Both the position numbers and the translations under genes were made by a program. This document shows positions 38,343 to 46,736 of a stretch of 64,000 nt of DNA, piece after piece. The notes under the pieces are model-generated. The model ran no database searches. It was not told where the DNA came from and worked only from the letters and a program-made list of their open reading frames with translations. Positions within the stretch are counted from its first letter, which is position 1, and each line of letters opens with the position of its first letter. Source of the DNA: a virus; the IMG/VR virus record IMGVR_UViG_3300047375_000952, positions 62,001 through 126,000 of that record; one strand, written 5' to 3'.

Positions 38343-41300
38343 ATGCTTCTTTCTGCACACGAGATCGTGCCTTCAATACTTTCCTTAGAGGAGATTGGCA
38401 CTCGACCCGCTTCAGACATCAAGACGGCATCAATCAATGCTAAAGTTGGTGTGGCACTCAGAAAGAAGATCGCCTCTTCTTTCTCTAAGATTGCCGTAAC
38501 TCGCGAGGACAGACTCGCGGTGCGCGAGTTACTCGGTTCTTTCCGCTTCATGATTCACAACACCGCGCTCATTTACGCTCTTGGTCTTGATGTTGAGGAT
38601 TTCCCTTCTCAACAGGCATTCAGAAGGTTCAGGACTCTTTCTGAGCCCTCTCAACTTGTCCGAGCACTCAAGAAGCTCAAGACTCCCGAGGGTGTTTCAT
38701 TCGCTGAGGTGGTTTTTCAAGGTACAGGTGTGGCAGACGCTCAGAAAGATCAGCTTTTAAGAAAGATTATTGATCGGTCGATTGAGGTCACTTACAGCAT
38801 TGAGTGGGTTGTCGCGAGCATCGTTAAACAGAGAGTCGGTAAGGGCGGTATGCTTTACGAGCAAGCTCAGTACATCGGTGGTTACCCTCTCGGAGAGTAC
38901 GTCGTCGAGAAGATTCTAGAGGCGCTAATCGGGCGGTCAGAGGACGTTGGTTCAGAAGAGGATTTTCTTTCTCGGTCATCTCTTAAGAAAGGCCCAAAGA
39001 GTGGGACTCTCTTCTATAAGCTCTTTAGGTCAGCTACTCTCCGAAAGAAGAAGATCGAAGCACTCGGTGAGAACGACCCTAAGATTGGTAAAGGCGTGTT
39101 CTCATGGAAAAACAGGTCACGATTCATTTTTAGCCAAGTCTCTCGCGTTAACCACACGATGCTCGACATCATTGACCGAGCGGTTAAAGAAGACAAGTCT
39201 GCGAGCTTCGGTAATCAGGAAGCTTTCGACGTTGTTCTTGAGAACGTGAGTCAGGCTTACTCTGATCTCGTGGATGTCGTCAATAAAGAAAGAACGCAGT
39301 CAGACACAGGTGAGGCGCGTGAGTCTCTTTCGGATGCGAGGGCTACCTATAAGAAAGGCAGTCCTTCTGAGGAAGAGAAGTCGGACTATGCACACGCTAT
39401 TCTTGACCTTGTGACTACGGATAGGGTCACTAAAGAGGATCTGCGTTTCTTACTTGATAATCTCTCTCTCATTTCTGACTCAGAGAGTAATCAGAAGAAG
39501 CTCAGGGGAATCGTCTATGACAAGCTCTTCAGGCGCGGTCAGCTTGAGCCAAGAGAGCTCGTTTTCCTTGACGGTGGTTATGATGAAGCCACCCTTAAGA
39601 GAGAGTCTCGTAGCTTGATCAAGAGTCGTAGTGCTCAGATTAACGCCCCTGTAGAAGATGATATTGACGGTGATTACGATAAGCTCGAAAATATTGAGTC
39701 TGTTGTGGGTGAGTTGTACCTAGTTTTAAACACAGCTCCTACAGAGATTTACAGCTTAAGAGATGCGTCTTTTTATGTGTCTTCTAAGCGTTTAGTCAAA
39801 GCCTTTAAAGATGCCATCAAAGAGGTCGCTGACAAGTACGACTTTTCAGGCGATATTGATGAAGATAGCGATATGGGAGGGCTAAGGGATCATATAGAGA
39901 GTCAGCTCTCTTATATTGATAAGATCAATCAGCGCAGAAGTGAGCTGACTCTCCTACCTGTAGGGGAAAGTTCAGGACACCCGCTTTCTCGCTATAGTGT
40001 CTCAGACTACACTCCTGTTCAGGGGTCTAAGAGTGTGGATGCTGTCACAGCTATTGCGGGTATGGCGACAGGATCAGGTTTGAAAGGCTTAAGTGCGAGA
40101 GACTTGAGCGTTGCAAACGCCATTCAGAGAAACCTCACCACAGAGGCTAAGCAAGCAGTAGATCAGTCTACAAGTGAGCTGAGGGATCTTGTGAGAGTTC
40201 AGCAAGCGATCTCTACCCTTACTTCTAAAGGCAAGAAAAAACAGGAAGATGTCGATTACGCCTTTGAGACTCTTGGGCAAGTGAGTTCAACAGATCAGGA
40301 GTTGATTGAGGAAGCGTATAGTATCCTCGACTTGTTCGACGAGGGAGACAAGCAAGCGGGCAAAGAAGCCAAGAAATTACTCACTAAGATTGTGGTTGAG
40401 GTTGATGCTCAGAAAGAAATCCTCAGTGAAACCTACAAGGAGTCTCTCGGAAGCACAGTCAGCTCACTTCTCAGAGACTCAATTAAAGAGAACGTGGGCG
40501 ACCCCGCTAGAAGGATCGGGTCTCACTACTTCCCACACGAAGCAGTTGCCGACCGAACGAGCCGTCAGGTTCTTAAATCTCTCGGTTGGGACACGTTTGT
40601 CGCGCAGAAAACTCTTTCTTTCGCAGAAAAGAGCTCTGATCCGACAACTTCAAAGATTCTTACTTCAATCAGAAATGAGATCATCAAGCATTCAGGTTCC
40701 GCCGAAACCTTTGACAAGGTGTGTAAGAAGAAGGGCTTTGAGGTGACTGTTGATGCTAAGGGTAAAGTGACTCCGGGTGATAACAAGAAAGGCAAGAAGC
40801 TCACCAACCGCAACGCCAAGTCGATCATGACAGGGGCGTCAAAAGAGTTGAGGGTTTCTAACAGCTTCTTTGACGAAGCTATGTCTAAGTCTGAAAAGCA
40901 GATTGAGGAAGAGATCTCTATAGGGTCGAAGGAGATCAGGGATTTCCTCAGTGGTAATCTTGACGCGATCAGAGCTTTCGACTCTTTCTCAAGGAATATG
41001 GCTAATGGCTATGTTCAGAAAGCCACCGAAGCACAGAGTAAGCTTACTGAGATTGTTGAGGGCGAAGAACTTCTCAAGAAAGTCACGGAGCTTCGTACCG
41101 CTTACATTCACTCTAATATCGTGACTTTTGAAGATCGCGTTAAGAAAGAGTTGAAAGAGGAGCATGAGGCGAACCTTGAGAGCATCTCAAAAGAGCTTGA
41201 GACTCGTATAGAGTCTCTTGAGGGTCAAGATACCGCAGAGGCGAGGGAAGAGCTCGACGACATTGAGTCAGGTACTCATGAGATTCAAAGAAAGCGCGGT

Positions 41301-42338
41301 CAGGCTAGAAAGAAGTATCAAGAGGACGTTCGAGATGCTCTCAGACTAGCCCGACAAGATCGCGGTGTTTCTAAGAACTACCGTTATGCGCCCGCAGTTG
41401 AAGAGCAAGAAGAAGCCATTTTAGAATCATACAACAAGGTTGTTCAAGCGGGTATCTCTGCTGTCGTTAATCTTGAAGCAACTGGCGTGGGTGAGTTCTT
41501 TGGAGAGAACTCCAACATCCTAACTAATGTTAAGGATCTTTCAGTTGCGAACAGGGCGAACGCTATTCGTAAGATTAACGCCCTCAGAAACAAGTACCCT
41601 TTCGAGAGCCGTACTTTCTTGCCTGTGTATGAGAACACGAGAGAAGCTCAAGTTGATAAGATCACCGACTTGATTCAGAAAGACCCTACGTCTTTCCCTT
41701 CTGTGAGTCAGGACGAGCTTGAGAGAGGGCTTCTTTTTGCTTTCTTAAAGACCCCTTACCCTGACACTAACAGCGTTGTTCTAGTAGATACAGAGGGTAG
41801 AGCTTATTCTTATCCTAAGCCCAATGTGTTCTCAGATGTCGGCTTTTCAGTACACCTTCAGAGTTTCTTCAGAAACCTTGTCGGAGCGGTGCATCCTGAA
41901 ATCAAATCTGACGATGAATACAAAGATTTCCGAAAGGGGTATGACTCTACACCTCAAGGTCTGGCTATTTTAAATGAAGAAGAATCTTCTTTAGTCCTTA
42001 CTCAAGCTCTAGGCAAGGGTATGAACTATCTTTCAGGAAATCTCGATACGCTTGTAGAGAAGATTGAAGATGGTAAACAATGGCAAGGTCTTCTCGGAGG
42101 CACTAACTCGATTACCTTCTCCCTTTACAAAAACACTCTGAATAACTTCAAGGGTCTGCTCGCAGACCTGAACCTTCTTATGTTCCTCGCCTCCGATGTG
42201 GTTGGCGATAGTGAGATTGTTGAAGTGGGTATTAACCCTAACACGGTTGAGAGCTTGGCTGAGATATATAAGATGAGCGAAGAGCAGATCGAAGCAATGG
42301 TTCGCGCTGACTTTGAAAAAGAAGTAGAGGATATCTAA
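38343..42338 (+). CDS. Very large helical protein of unknown function (1331 aa)
   Basis: No known domain is recognised. The protein is almost entirely charged helix with coiled-coil-like stretches (for example KELKEEHEANLESISKELETRIESLE near residue 940) and no membrane segment. It is the first gene of the structural block and is followed by baseplate genes, so a virion-internal, tail-core or scaffold role is likely but unproven. The start at 38343 is favoured by GGAG 6 bases upstream; ATG at 38322 would add 7 residues. A perfect inverted repeat separates it from the next gene. Confidence 0.65.
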   Translation: MLLSAHEIVPSILSLEEIGTRPASDIKTASINAKVGVALRKKIASSFSKIAVTREDRLAVRELLGSFRFMIHNTALIYALGLDVEDFPSQQAFRRFRTLSEPSQLVRALKKLKTPEGVSFAEVVFQGTGVADAQKDQLLRKIIDRSIEVTYSIEWVVASIVKQRVGKGGMLYEQAQYIGGYPLGEYVVEKILEALIGRSEDVGSEEDFLSRSSLKKGPKSGTLFYKLFRSATLRKKKIEALGENDPKIGKGVFSWKNRSRFIFSQVSRVNHTMLDIIDRAVKEDKSASFGNQEAFDVVLENVSQAYSDLVDVVNKERTQSDTGEARESLSDARATYKKGSPSEEEKSDYAHAILDLVTTDRVTKEDLRFLLDNLSLISDSESNQKKLRGIVYDKLFRRGQLEPRELVFLDGGYDEATLKRESRSLIKSRSAQINAPVEDDIDGDYDKLENIESVVGELYLVLNTAPTEIYSLRDASFYVSSKRLVKAFKDAIKEVADKYDFSGDIDEDSDMGGLRDHIESQLSYIDKINQRRSELTLLPVGESSGHPLSRYSVSDYTPVQGSKSVDAVTAIAGMATGSGLKGLSARDLSVANAIQRNLTTEAKQAVDQSTSELRDLVRVQQAISTLTSKGKKKQEDVDYAFETLGQVSSTDQELIEEAYSILDLFDEGDKQAGKEAKKLLTKIVVEVDAQKEILSETYKESLGSTVSSLLRDSIKENVGDPARRIGSHYFPHEAVADRTSRQVLKSLGWDTFVAQKTLSFAEKSSDPTTSKILTSIRNEIIKHSGSAETFDKVCKKKGFEVTVDAKGKVTPGDNKKGKKLTNRNAKSIMTGASKELRVSNSFFDEAMSKSEKQIEEEISIGSKEIRDFLSGNLDAIRAFDSFSRNMANGYVQKATEAQSKLTEIVEGEELLKKVTELRTAYIHSNIVTFEDRVKKELKEEHEANLESISKELETRIESLEGQDTAEAREELDDIESGTHEIQRKRGQARKKYQEDVRDALRLARQDRGVSKNYRYAPAVEEQEEAILESYNKVVQAGISAVVNLEATGVGEFFGENSNILTNVKDLSVANRANAIRKINALRNKYPFESRTFLPVYENTREAQVDKITDLIQKDPTSFPSVSQDELERGLLFAFLKTPYPDTNSVVLVDTEGRAYSYPKPNVFSDVGFSVHLQSFFRNLVGAVHPEIKSDDEYKDFRKGYDSTPQGLAILNEEESSLVLTQALGKGMNYLSGNLDTLVEKIEDGKQWQGLLGGTNSITFSLYKNTLNNFKGLLADLNLLMFLASDVVGDSEIVEVGINPNTVESLAEIYKMSEEQIEAMVRADFEKEVEDI

Positions 42339-42353
42339 GAGAATAAATGCTTT

Positions 42354-42402
42354 ATCTCACACTCTCTTTCGTGAGTCATTATTCAGAAAGAGAGTGTGAG
42401 AT
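42354..42402 (+). promoter_or_regulatory. Perfect 17-bp inverted repeat abutting a start codon
   Basis: Arms ATCTCACACTCTCTTTC (42354-42370) and its exact complement (42386-42402) enclose a 15-base loop. The right arm ends at the base before the ATG of the gp25-like gene and contains its only ribosome-site-like sequence. In mRNA it would form a very stable hairpin that hides that site. It may be a terminator, an RNase III site, a translational switch or a protein-binding site. No T-run follows, so simple termination is less likely. Confidence 0.75.
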
Positions 42403-43449
42403 ATGAGCAAAGACGCTCAGATAGCCCATGCGTGTCCTCATTACATCAGGTTCGAGGACGTTACCATCTTAGGCGGTCGAGAGATCGTGACCCTCTCTCC
42501 TATTTCGGGACAGGGCTTGCTCGACCTCCGAAGAGACGGCGTAAGCATCCCACCTGAAGGGCTAAGAAAGAGCTCTGAAACAGTCTTTCCAAGCGCATCT
42601 CCCTATCGCGTAAAATCAGGGGAAGACGTGCTCGTCATAGAAGGGTCAGGTATCTCTAGAAAAGAGATCAAGTTACCCTCTAAGATTATTTCTCAAGCAG
42701 AGATGGTCAGGGTGCTGAATGAGGCTCTCCCATACCCTCTTTCAGCAGAGGCTCACAAGACCTCCGTAAAGATCACAGACTCGCTTCTTTCTGACGGGTT
42801 CAAGATCAGTGGGTCAGTAGTTAAGAAACTAGGCTTCAGTGCGAACTCCTACAGAGCCAAAGGGAAAGAGGTCTTCCCCTCATGGAAAATCGTCAAGCAG
42901 AGGAACTTCGTGGGCTACAAGATTCTTCTTTCTAAGCCGTATTACTCTGAGGGTGTTCTTGATGTCTCATACACAGCAGAAAAGAGTTACTGTAGGCGGT
43001 GCTCGGGTACGGGTGTAGAGAATGACTTCAGATTTGACGATTATGGTGGGCTCAAGGTAATCGAGGGATATGATCTTCTCTATCAAAGAGTCGCCAAAGC
43101 TCTGCTCACAACGAGAGGGTCGAACCCCTATCAAACTTTCTATGGTTCTACTGCCCCTAGCTTGATTGGTCAGAAAGTGAGCGCGGGCGTGGTTCAAGCC
43201 CTCAAGTCCTCTGTGAGAGACGCGCTCGATAACCTCATCGACGTACAGACGCAACAGGCGAGAGTACAGACCATGAGTTATGAGGAAAGAATTAAGAAAG
43301 TCTTGGGCGTCGAGGTGTCTACGATTGGGGATGATGAGACAGCTTACTTAGTGAGAGTGATTGTCGAGAGCTTTTCTGCTCAGCCCGTCAGTATAAACAT
43401 CATCTTCGCAGTACCCGGCTCGATCCCTCTTGATGGAGATTTATCATGA
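42403..43449 (+). CDS. Baseplate wedge protein, gp25/W-like
   Basis: This 348-residue protein has an N-terminal about 190-residue beta-rich domain, a Cys-x2-Cys element (YCRRCSGTGVENDF), and a C-terminal gp25/GpW-type domain (LLYQRVAKALLTTRGSNPYQ through VRVIVESF). gp25-like domains join the baseplate to the sheath in contractile tails. The ATG lies directly after a long inverted repeat, and its stop overlaps the baseplate J start (ATGA at 43446-43449). Confidence 0.75.
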   Translation: MSKDAQIAHACPHYIRFEDVTILGGREIVTLSPISGQGLLDLRRDGVSIPPEGLRKSSETVFPSASPYRVKSGEDVLVIEGSGISRKEIKLPSKIISQAEMVRVLNEALPYPLSAEAHKTSVKITDSLLSDGFKISGSVVKKLGFSANSYRAKGKEVFPSWKIVKQRNFVGYKILLSKPYYSEGVLDVSYTAEKSYCRRCSGTGVENDFRFDDYGGLKVIEGYDLLYQRVAKALLTTRGSNPYQTFYGSTAPSLIGQKVSAGVVQALKSSVRDALDNLIDVQTQQARVQTMSYEERIKKVLGVEVSTIGDDETAYLVRVIVESFSAQPVSINIIFAVPGSIPLDGDLS

Positions 43450-46400
43450 TTGAATATATAGTTACACCCGAAGGCAAGAGAGCGCCTCTTCCTTCTACTT
43501 TCTCTACCGCGAAAGAGAGTCTATTTCTTAGGGGCTTCTCTTCAGGTACGTCGAGCGTAGACGTTCAATACAAGGGAGAGACATTCACCTCCGCTAGTGG
43601 TGATGTCTTGCTTGATGTAGACGGCGCTTTCACGTTCCCTAACCCTTCTGTCTTTCCCGAAGGCTTTGACCTCTCTTCAGGGGTCAATACCTTTACTCTG
43701 AAAGAAGACTCAAACCGAGATGGTTTTGTAGTTAATGTGATTCTCTCAGATGAGGCGGTCGGCTTGCCTGAACCACCTACAGGGCTCGTAGTAAAGAGGA
43801 GGAGTAATGCAGTTGAGATTTCTTTCTCCCACACTGACTCAGAGGTGTCTTACTACGCGCTGTATGCGAGTACCATCTCAGGGGGTGGTGCGGAGGGTTA
43901 TCAGCAAGTTAACTTTGAGCCTCTTGACCCTGTTAAGTATGGCTCACGGACAGAGGTAGTTGAAGAGATCGGACAGCTTCAGACTGATGTCGTTCTTGAG
44001 TCTGCTGACCCTTTATTCGCCGAGATTCTAGTCAACCAAAAAGATGGGGATACCGCGCTCTCTACCACCTCTTTAGGGGAGAAAGAAATCCCTGAGTACG
44101 CGAATAGGCTGAGGGTGTCTAGCGCAATCAATAACGTGTACCTTAAAACTAGTATTTCTTTCTTGCACAACCGCTCCGCCACAGAGTTCTCAACTCCAAA
44201 GACAGTTCAGGTAGGGCTTTTCACTAGTCTCCCTTCTTCTGAGCCTCTTTATTACATCGTGAGCGCAACAAAAGTCGTTAACGGTGTAGAGGTGGAGTCC
44301 TCTTATTCTTCTGAGGTGGCTGGCAAGCCCGTTCAAATCTCAAGCTCAAACTCTTCGATCCCTGTGGTGACGAGAGATCAGCTCGTTGCTGACATGGTTC
44401 AGACTATTTACTTGGCGCAACCTGATGTGTCGGTTGTGGCGGGATCTGTAGTGAGGGATGTGATCATTGACCCAATCGCGTCAGAAATGGAAAGAGCAAG
44501 GTTCTTGCTCGATTTCTCATACAGGAGCTCAAGCTTTCTAGGGCTTCTTCAGATTGACGACCCACTTAACGAGGGAACATCTATTGCTGTGGAGGACAGT
44601 CAGTACAAGTCTGCGCTTCAGTCATCACTCTTTCTAGAGTCTCCTGATCAAGTGCAGATCTTAATCGACAGCGCCTTTGAGAAGCTCGCCTCTAACTTCG
44701 GCGTTCAGAGACGACTTTCTTCTCAGGCGAGTGGAGTGGTCGAGTTTTTCACCACTACGCCCCCTACTTTCTCTTTCTCGATCCCTAGTAGTACGAGAGT
44801 GACAGGAGGCGGTCAGAACTTCATAACCACCACGTCAGCGTCTATTCCACTAGAGGACGCATCGCGTTTCTACAACCCTGTGACAAAGAGGTACTCAATA
44901 AGAGTGCCTATCGTCGCTGAAATTGGCGGTGTTAGAGGCAACCTCACTACAGGGATGATCAATCGAGGCGCGCCTCTAGGTCTTTCTGTGATGAACCCCT
45001 CCCCAACCTTTGGAGGAGACGATGTTGAGAATAACATTGAGCTAGCGATCAGGGCTCTCAGCTCTCTCGACTCTGTAGACGGAGGGACTAAGGGAGGGTA
45101 TGAGAGGCTGAGTAGGTCTGTGGCGGGAGTCTTAGACTCTTTTGTGGTAGACGCGAGTAGCGAATACATGAAAAGAGATGATGGGAGAGGGGGCAAAGTA
45201 GACGTGTGGGTTAAGGGGGAATCTTTAGCCAACGTGACAGACGTATTTGCCCCCTCATATCAGTCTATATTTGGCTCTCGGTTCATTCCCATAGGTGGCA
45301 TCGGGGCTTATCGTTTTAGGTCTTTAGACGCTACTGTAGAGACTCCTATCTTTGAGCTGATTGACCGTACTTTCTCCTCAGTAAGATTTGGACTATACAA
45401 CGCCACTACAAAGACTTACTTCGACCTTACAGGGTACGTTGTGGAGGACTATCGGACAATCCGACTCGACTCCTCTATCAGTCAGCCCTCTTACAACTTA
45501 GGGGACATCTTCACAGGGGATTGGAGGAGCGACTTCTCTTCAGAGCTAGTTCTTTCTAGACAGCCTGTCAGAGAGGTTCTTTCTGTGGTCGATGAGGATG
45601 GCGCGGAGATCGCCAATTATTCAGTCAAGAATAACAATGACCCTCTCTTCTTGGGGAGGTCTTCAAGAGACACAGCGAGTGTTGTTCTTTCTAACACGTC
45701 AGAGGACAAGATCAGAACCGTTTCTGATGAGAACCATGTCATCACTGGATTCTATGAGGAGAGGCTATTGAAGCTTGGCGCTGATCCTCTTTCTATCGTA
45801 GTTAAGAATCTTTCTAACGTGACTTACGACAGTCCTTACACAGTTGACCCTGACTACTCGATCTTGAGCGACGGCGTGGGTCAACTCTCAATCAAGAGAA
45901 CAGAGGGATCTAGGATCACAGATGGAGAGACGATTCTCATTTCCTACAACTATCTTGAGAACATTGTCGTGACGTACTCGACAAACCTAGTAGTCAAGAA
46001 CGCACAGGACTTGTTAGATACTCAGAAAAACTTAGGCGCGGATGTTCTCGTGAAAGAAATTAGAGAAGCACCTCTGAACATCAACGCTTCGATTGTTCTT
46101 GAAAGGGGATTCTCATCTTCGGATGTGAACTCGCTCCTACAGTACAACTTGTCGAGCTTCATTGTCTCTACGAACATCGGAGGCGTGATTAGACCTTCAG
46201 AAATAATCAGAGAGATCAACTCAACAGAGGGAGTGAGCCATGTGAGCCTTCCCCTTGTTAAGCTCTCTTTTGCAGAGGGTACTTCGATCATCAGGGAAAA
46301 GGTTAAGGTTGCTTTAAGCGAGTACCGAGAGAACGGCTCTCTTTCTAACGGTCTTTCTCGCGTGTGGGTCATAGACACAAGGCTGTTGAACACGCCCATA

Positions 46401-46736
46401 GACTCAGGTGGTTTGAACGCTCGGGTCTTTAAGAAAAGCCTATCTACAGGAGTAGAGACTGATCTCTCTGTATTGAGTGACATTGAAAGAAATAACTCGG
46501 CAAATTGGAAGTCGAACACCGCAACAATCTTAGGAGACTCAGGGATAGTCGGTCTTGAAGATAGCGCGAGCAAGATTGCCGTAGGCTTAGAGGTAGGAGA
46601 TGACCCTTACAGCTATGTTTTCTACGTCGATTACACAGTCGCGGATAAGATTGAGGTTATTTCTGAAGCTCGCCTGAACGAGTTTTCTTCTTTCTCTGTG
46701 GGGGAGCTGAGCTTCACTTTTGAGGAGGAGTCCTGA
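43446..46736 (+). CDS. Baseplate J-like (gp6-type) wedge protein
   Basis: This 1096-residue protein has an N-terminal FN3-like unit (PPTGLVVKRRSNAVEISFSH, about 114-133) and then a baseplate-J core starting VVTRDQLVADMVQTIYLAQPD (about 301-321). PGSVVRDVIIDP-like and GGVRGNLTTGMIN segments and the charged DDVENNIELAIRAL helix are typical of gpJ/gp6. J-like proteins form the hexagonal wedge ring of contractile phages. The length is about twice that of P2 gpJ, typical of complex baseplates. It overlaps both neighbours by a few bases, supporting co-translation. Confidence 0.85.
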   Translation: MIEYIVTPEGKRAPLPSTFSTAKESLFLRGFSSGTSSVDVQYKGETFTSASGDVLLDVDGAFTFPNPSVFPEGFDLSSGVNTFTLKEDSNRDGFVVNVILSDEAVGLPEPPTGLVVKRRSNAVEISFSHTDSEVSYYALYASTISGGGAEGYQQVNFEPLDPVKYGSRTEVVEEIGQLQTDVVLESADPLFAEILVNQKDGDTALSTTSLGEKEIPEYANRLRVSSAINNVYLKTSISFLHNRSATEFSTPKTVQVGLFTSLPSSEPLYYIVSATKVVNGVEVESSYSSEVAGKPVQISSSNSSIPVVTRDQLVADMVQTIYLAQPDVSVVAGSVVRDVIIDPIASEMERARFLLDFSYRSSSFLGLLQIDDPLNEGTSIAVEDSQYKSALQSSLFLESPDQVQILIDSAFEKLASNFGVQRRLSSQASGVVEFFTTTPPTFSFSIPSSTRVTGGGQNFITTTSASIPLEDASRFYNPVTKRYSIRVPIVAEIGGVRGNLTTGMINRGAPLGLSVMNPSPTFGGDDVENNIELAIRALSSLDSVDGGTKGGYERLSRSVAGVLDSFVVDASSEYMKRDDGRGGKVDVWVKGESLANVTDVFAPSYQSIFGSRFIPIGGIGAYRFRSLDATVETPIFELIDRTFSSVRFGLYNATTKTYFDLTGYVVEDYRTIRLDSSISQPSYNLGDIFTGDWRSDFSSELVLSRQPVREVLSVVDEDGAEIANYSVKNNNDPLFLGRSSRDTASVVLSNTSEDKIRTVSDENHVITGFYEERLLKLGADPLSIVVKNLSNVTYDSPYTVDPDYSILSDGVGQLSIKRTEGSRITDGETILISYNYLENIVVTYSTNLVVKNAQDLLDTQKNLGADVLVKEIREAPLNINASIVLERGFSSSDVNSLLQYNLSSFIVSTNIGGVIRPSEIIREINSTEGVSHVSLPLVKLSFAEGTSIIREKVKVALSEYRENGSLSNGLSRVWVIDTRLLNTPIDSGGLNARVFKKSLSTGVETDLSVLSDIERNNSANWKSNTATILGDSGIVGLEDSASKIAVGLEVGDDPYSYVFYVDYTVADKIEVISEARLNEFSSFSVGELSFTFEEES

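Noticed and set aside
46022-46573. Minus-strand 183-codon frame in the baseplate J-like gene
   Set aside because: Antisense shadow inside a conserved J-like gene; no promoter or ribosome site.
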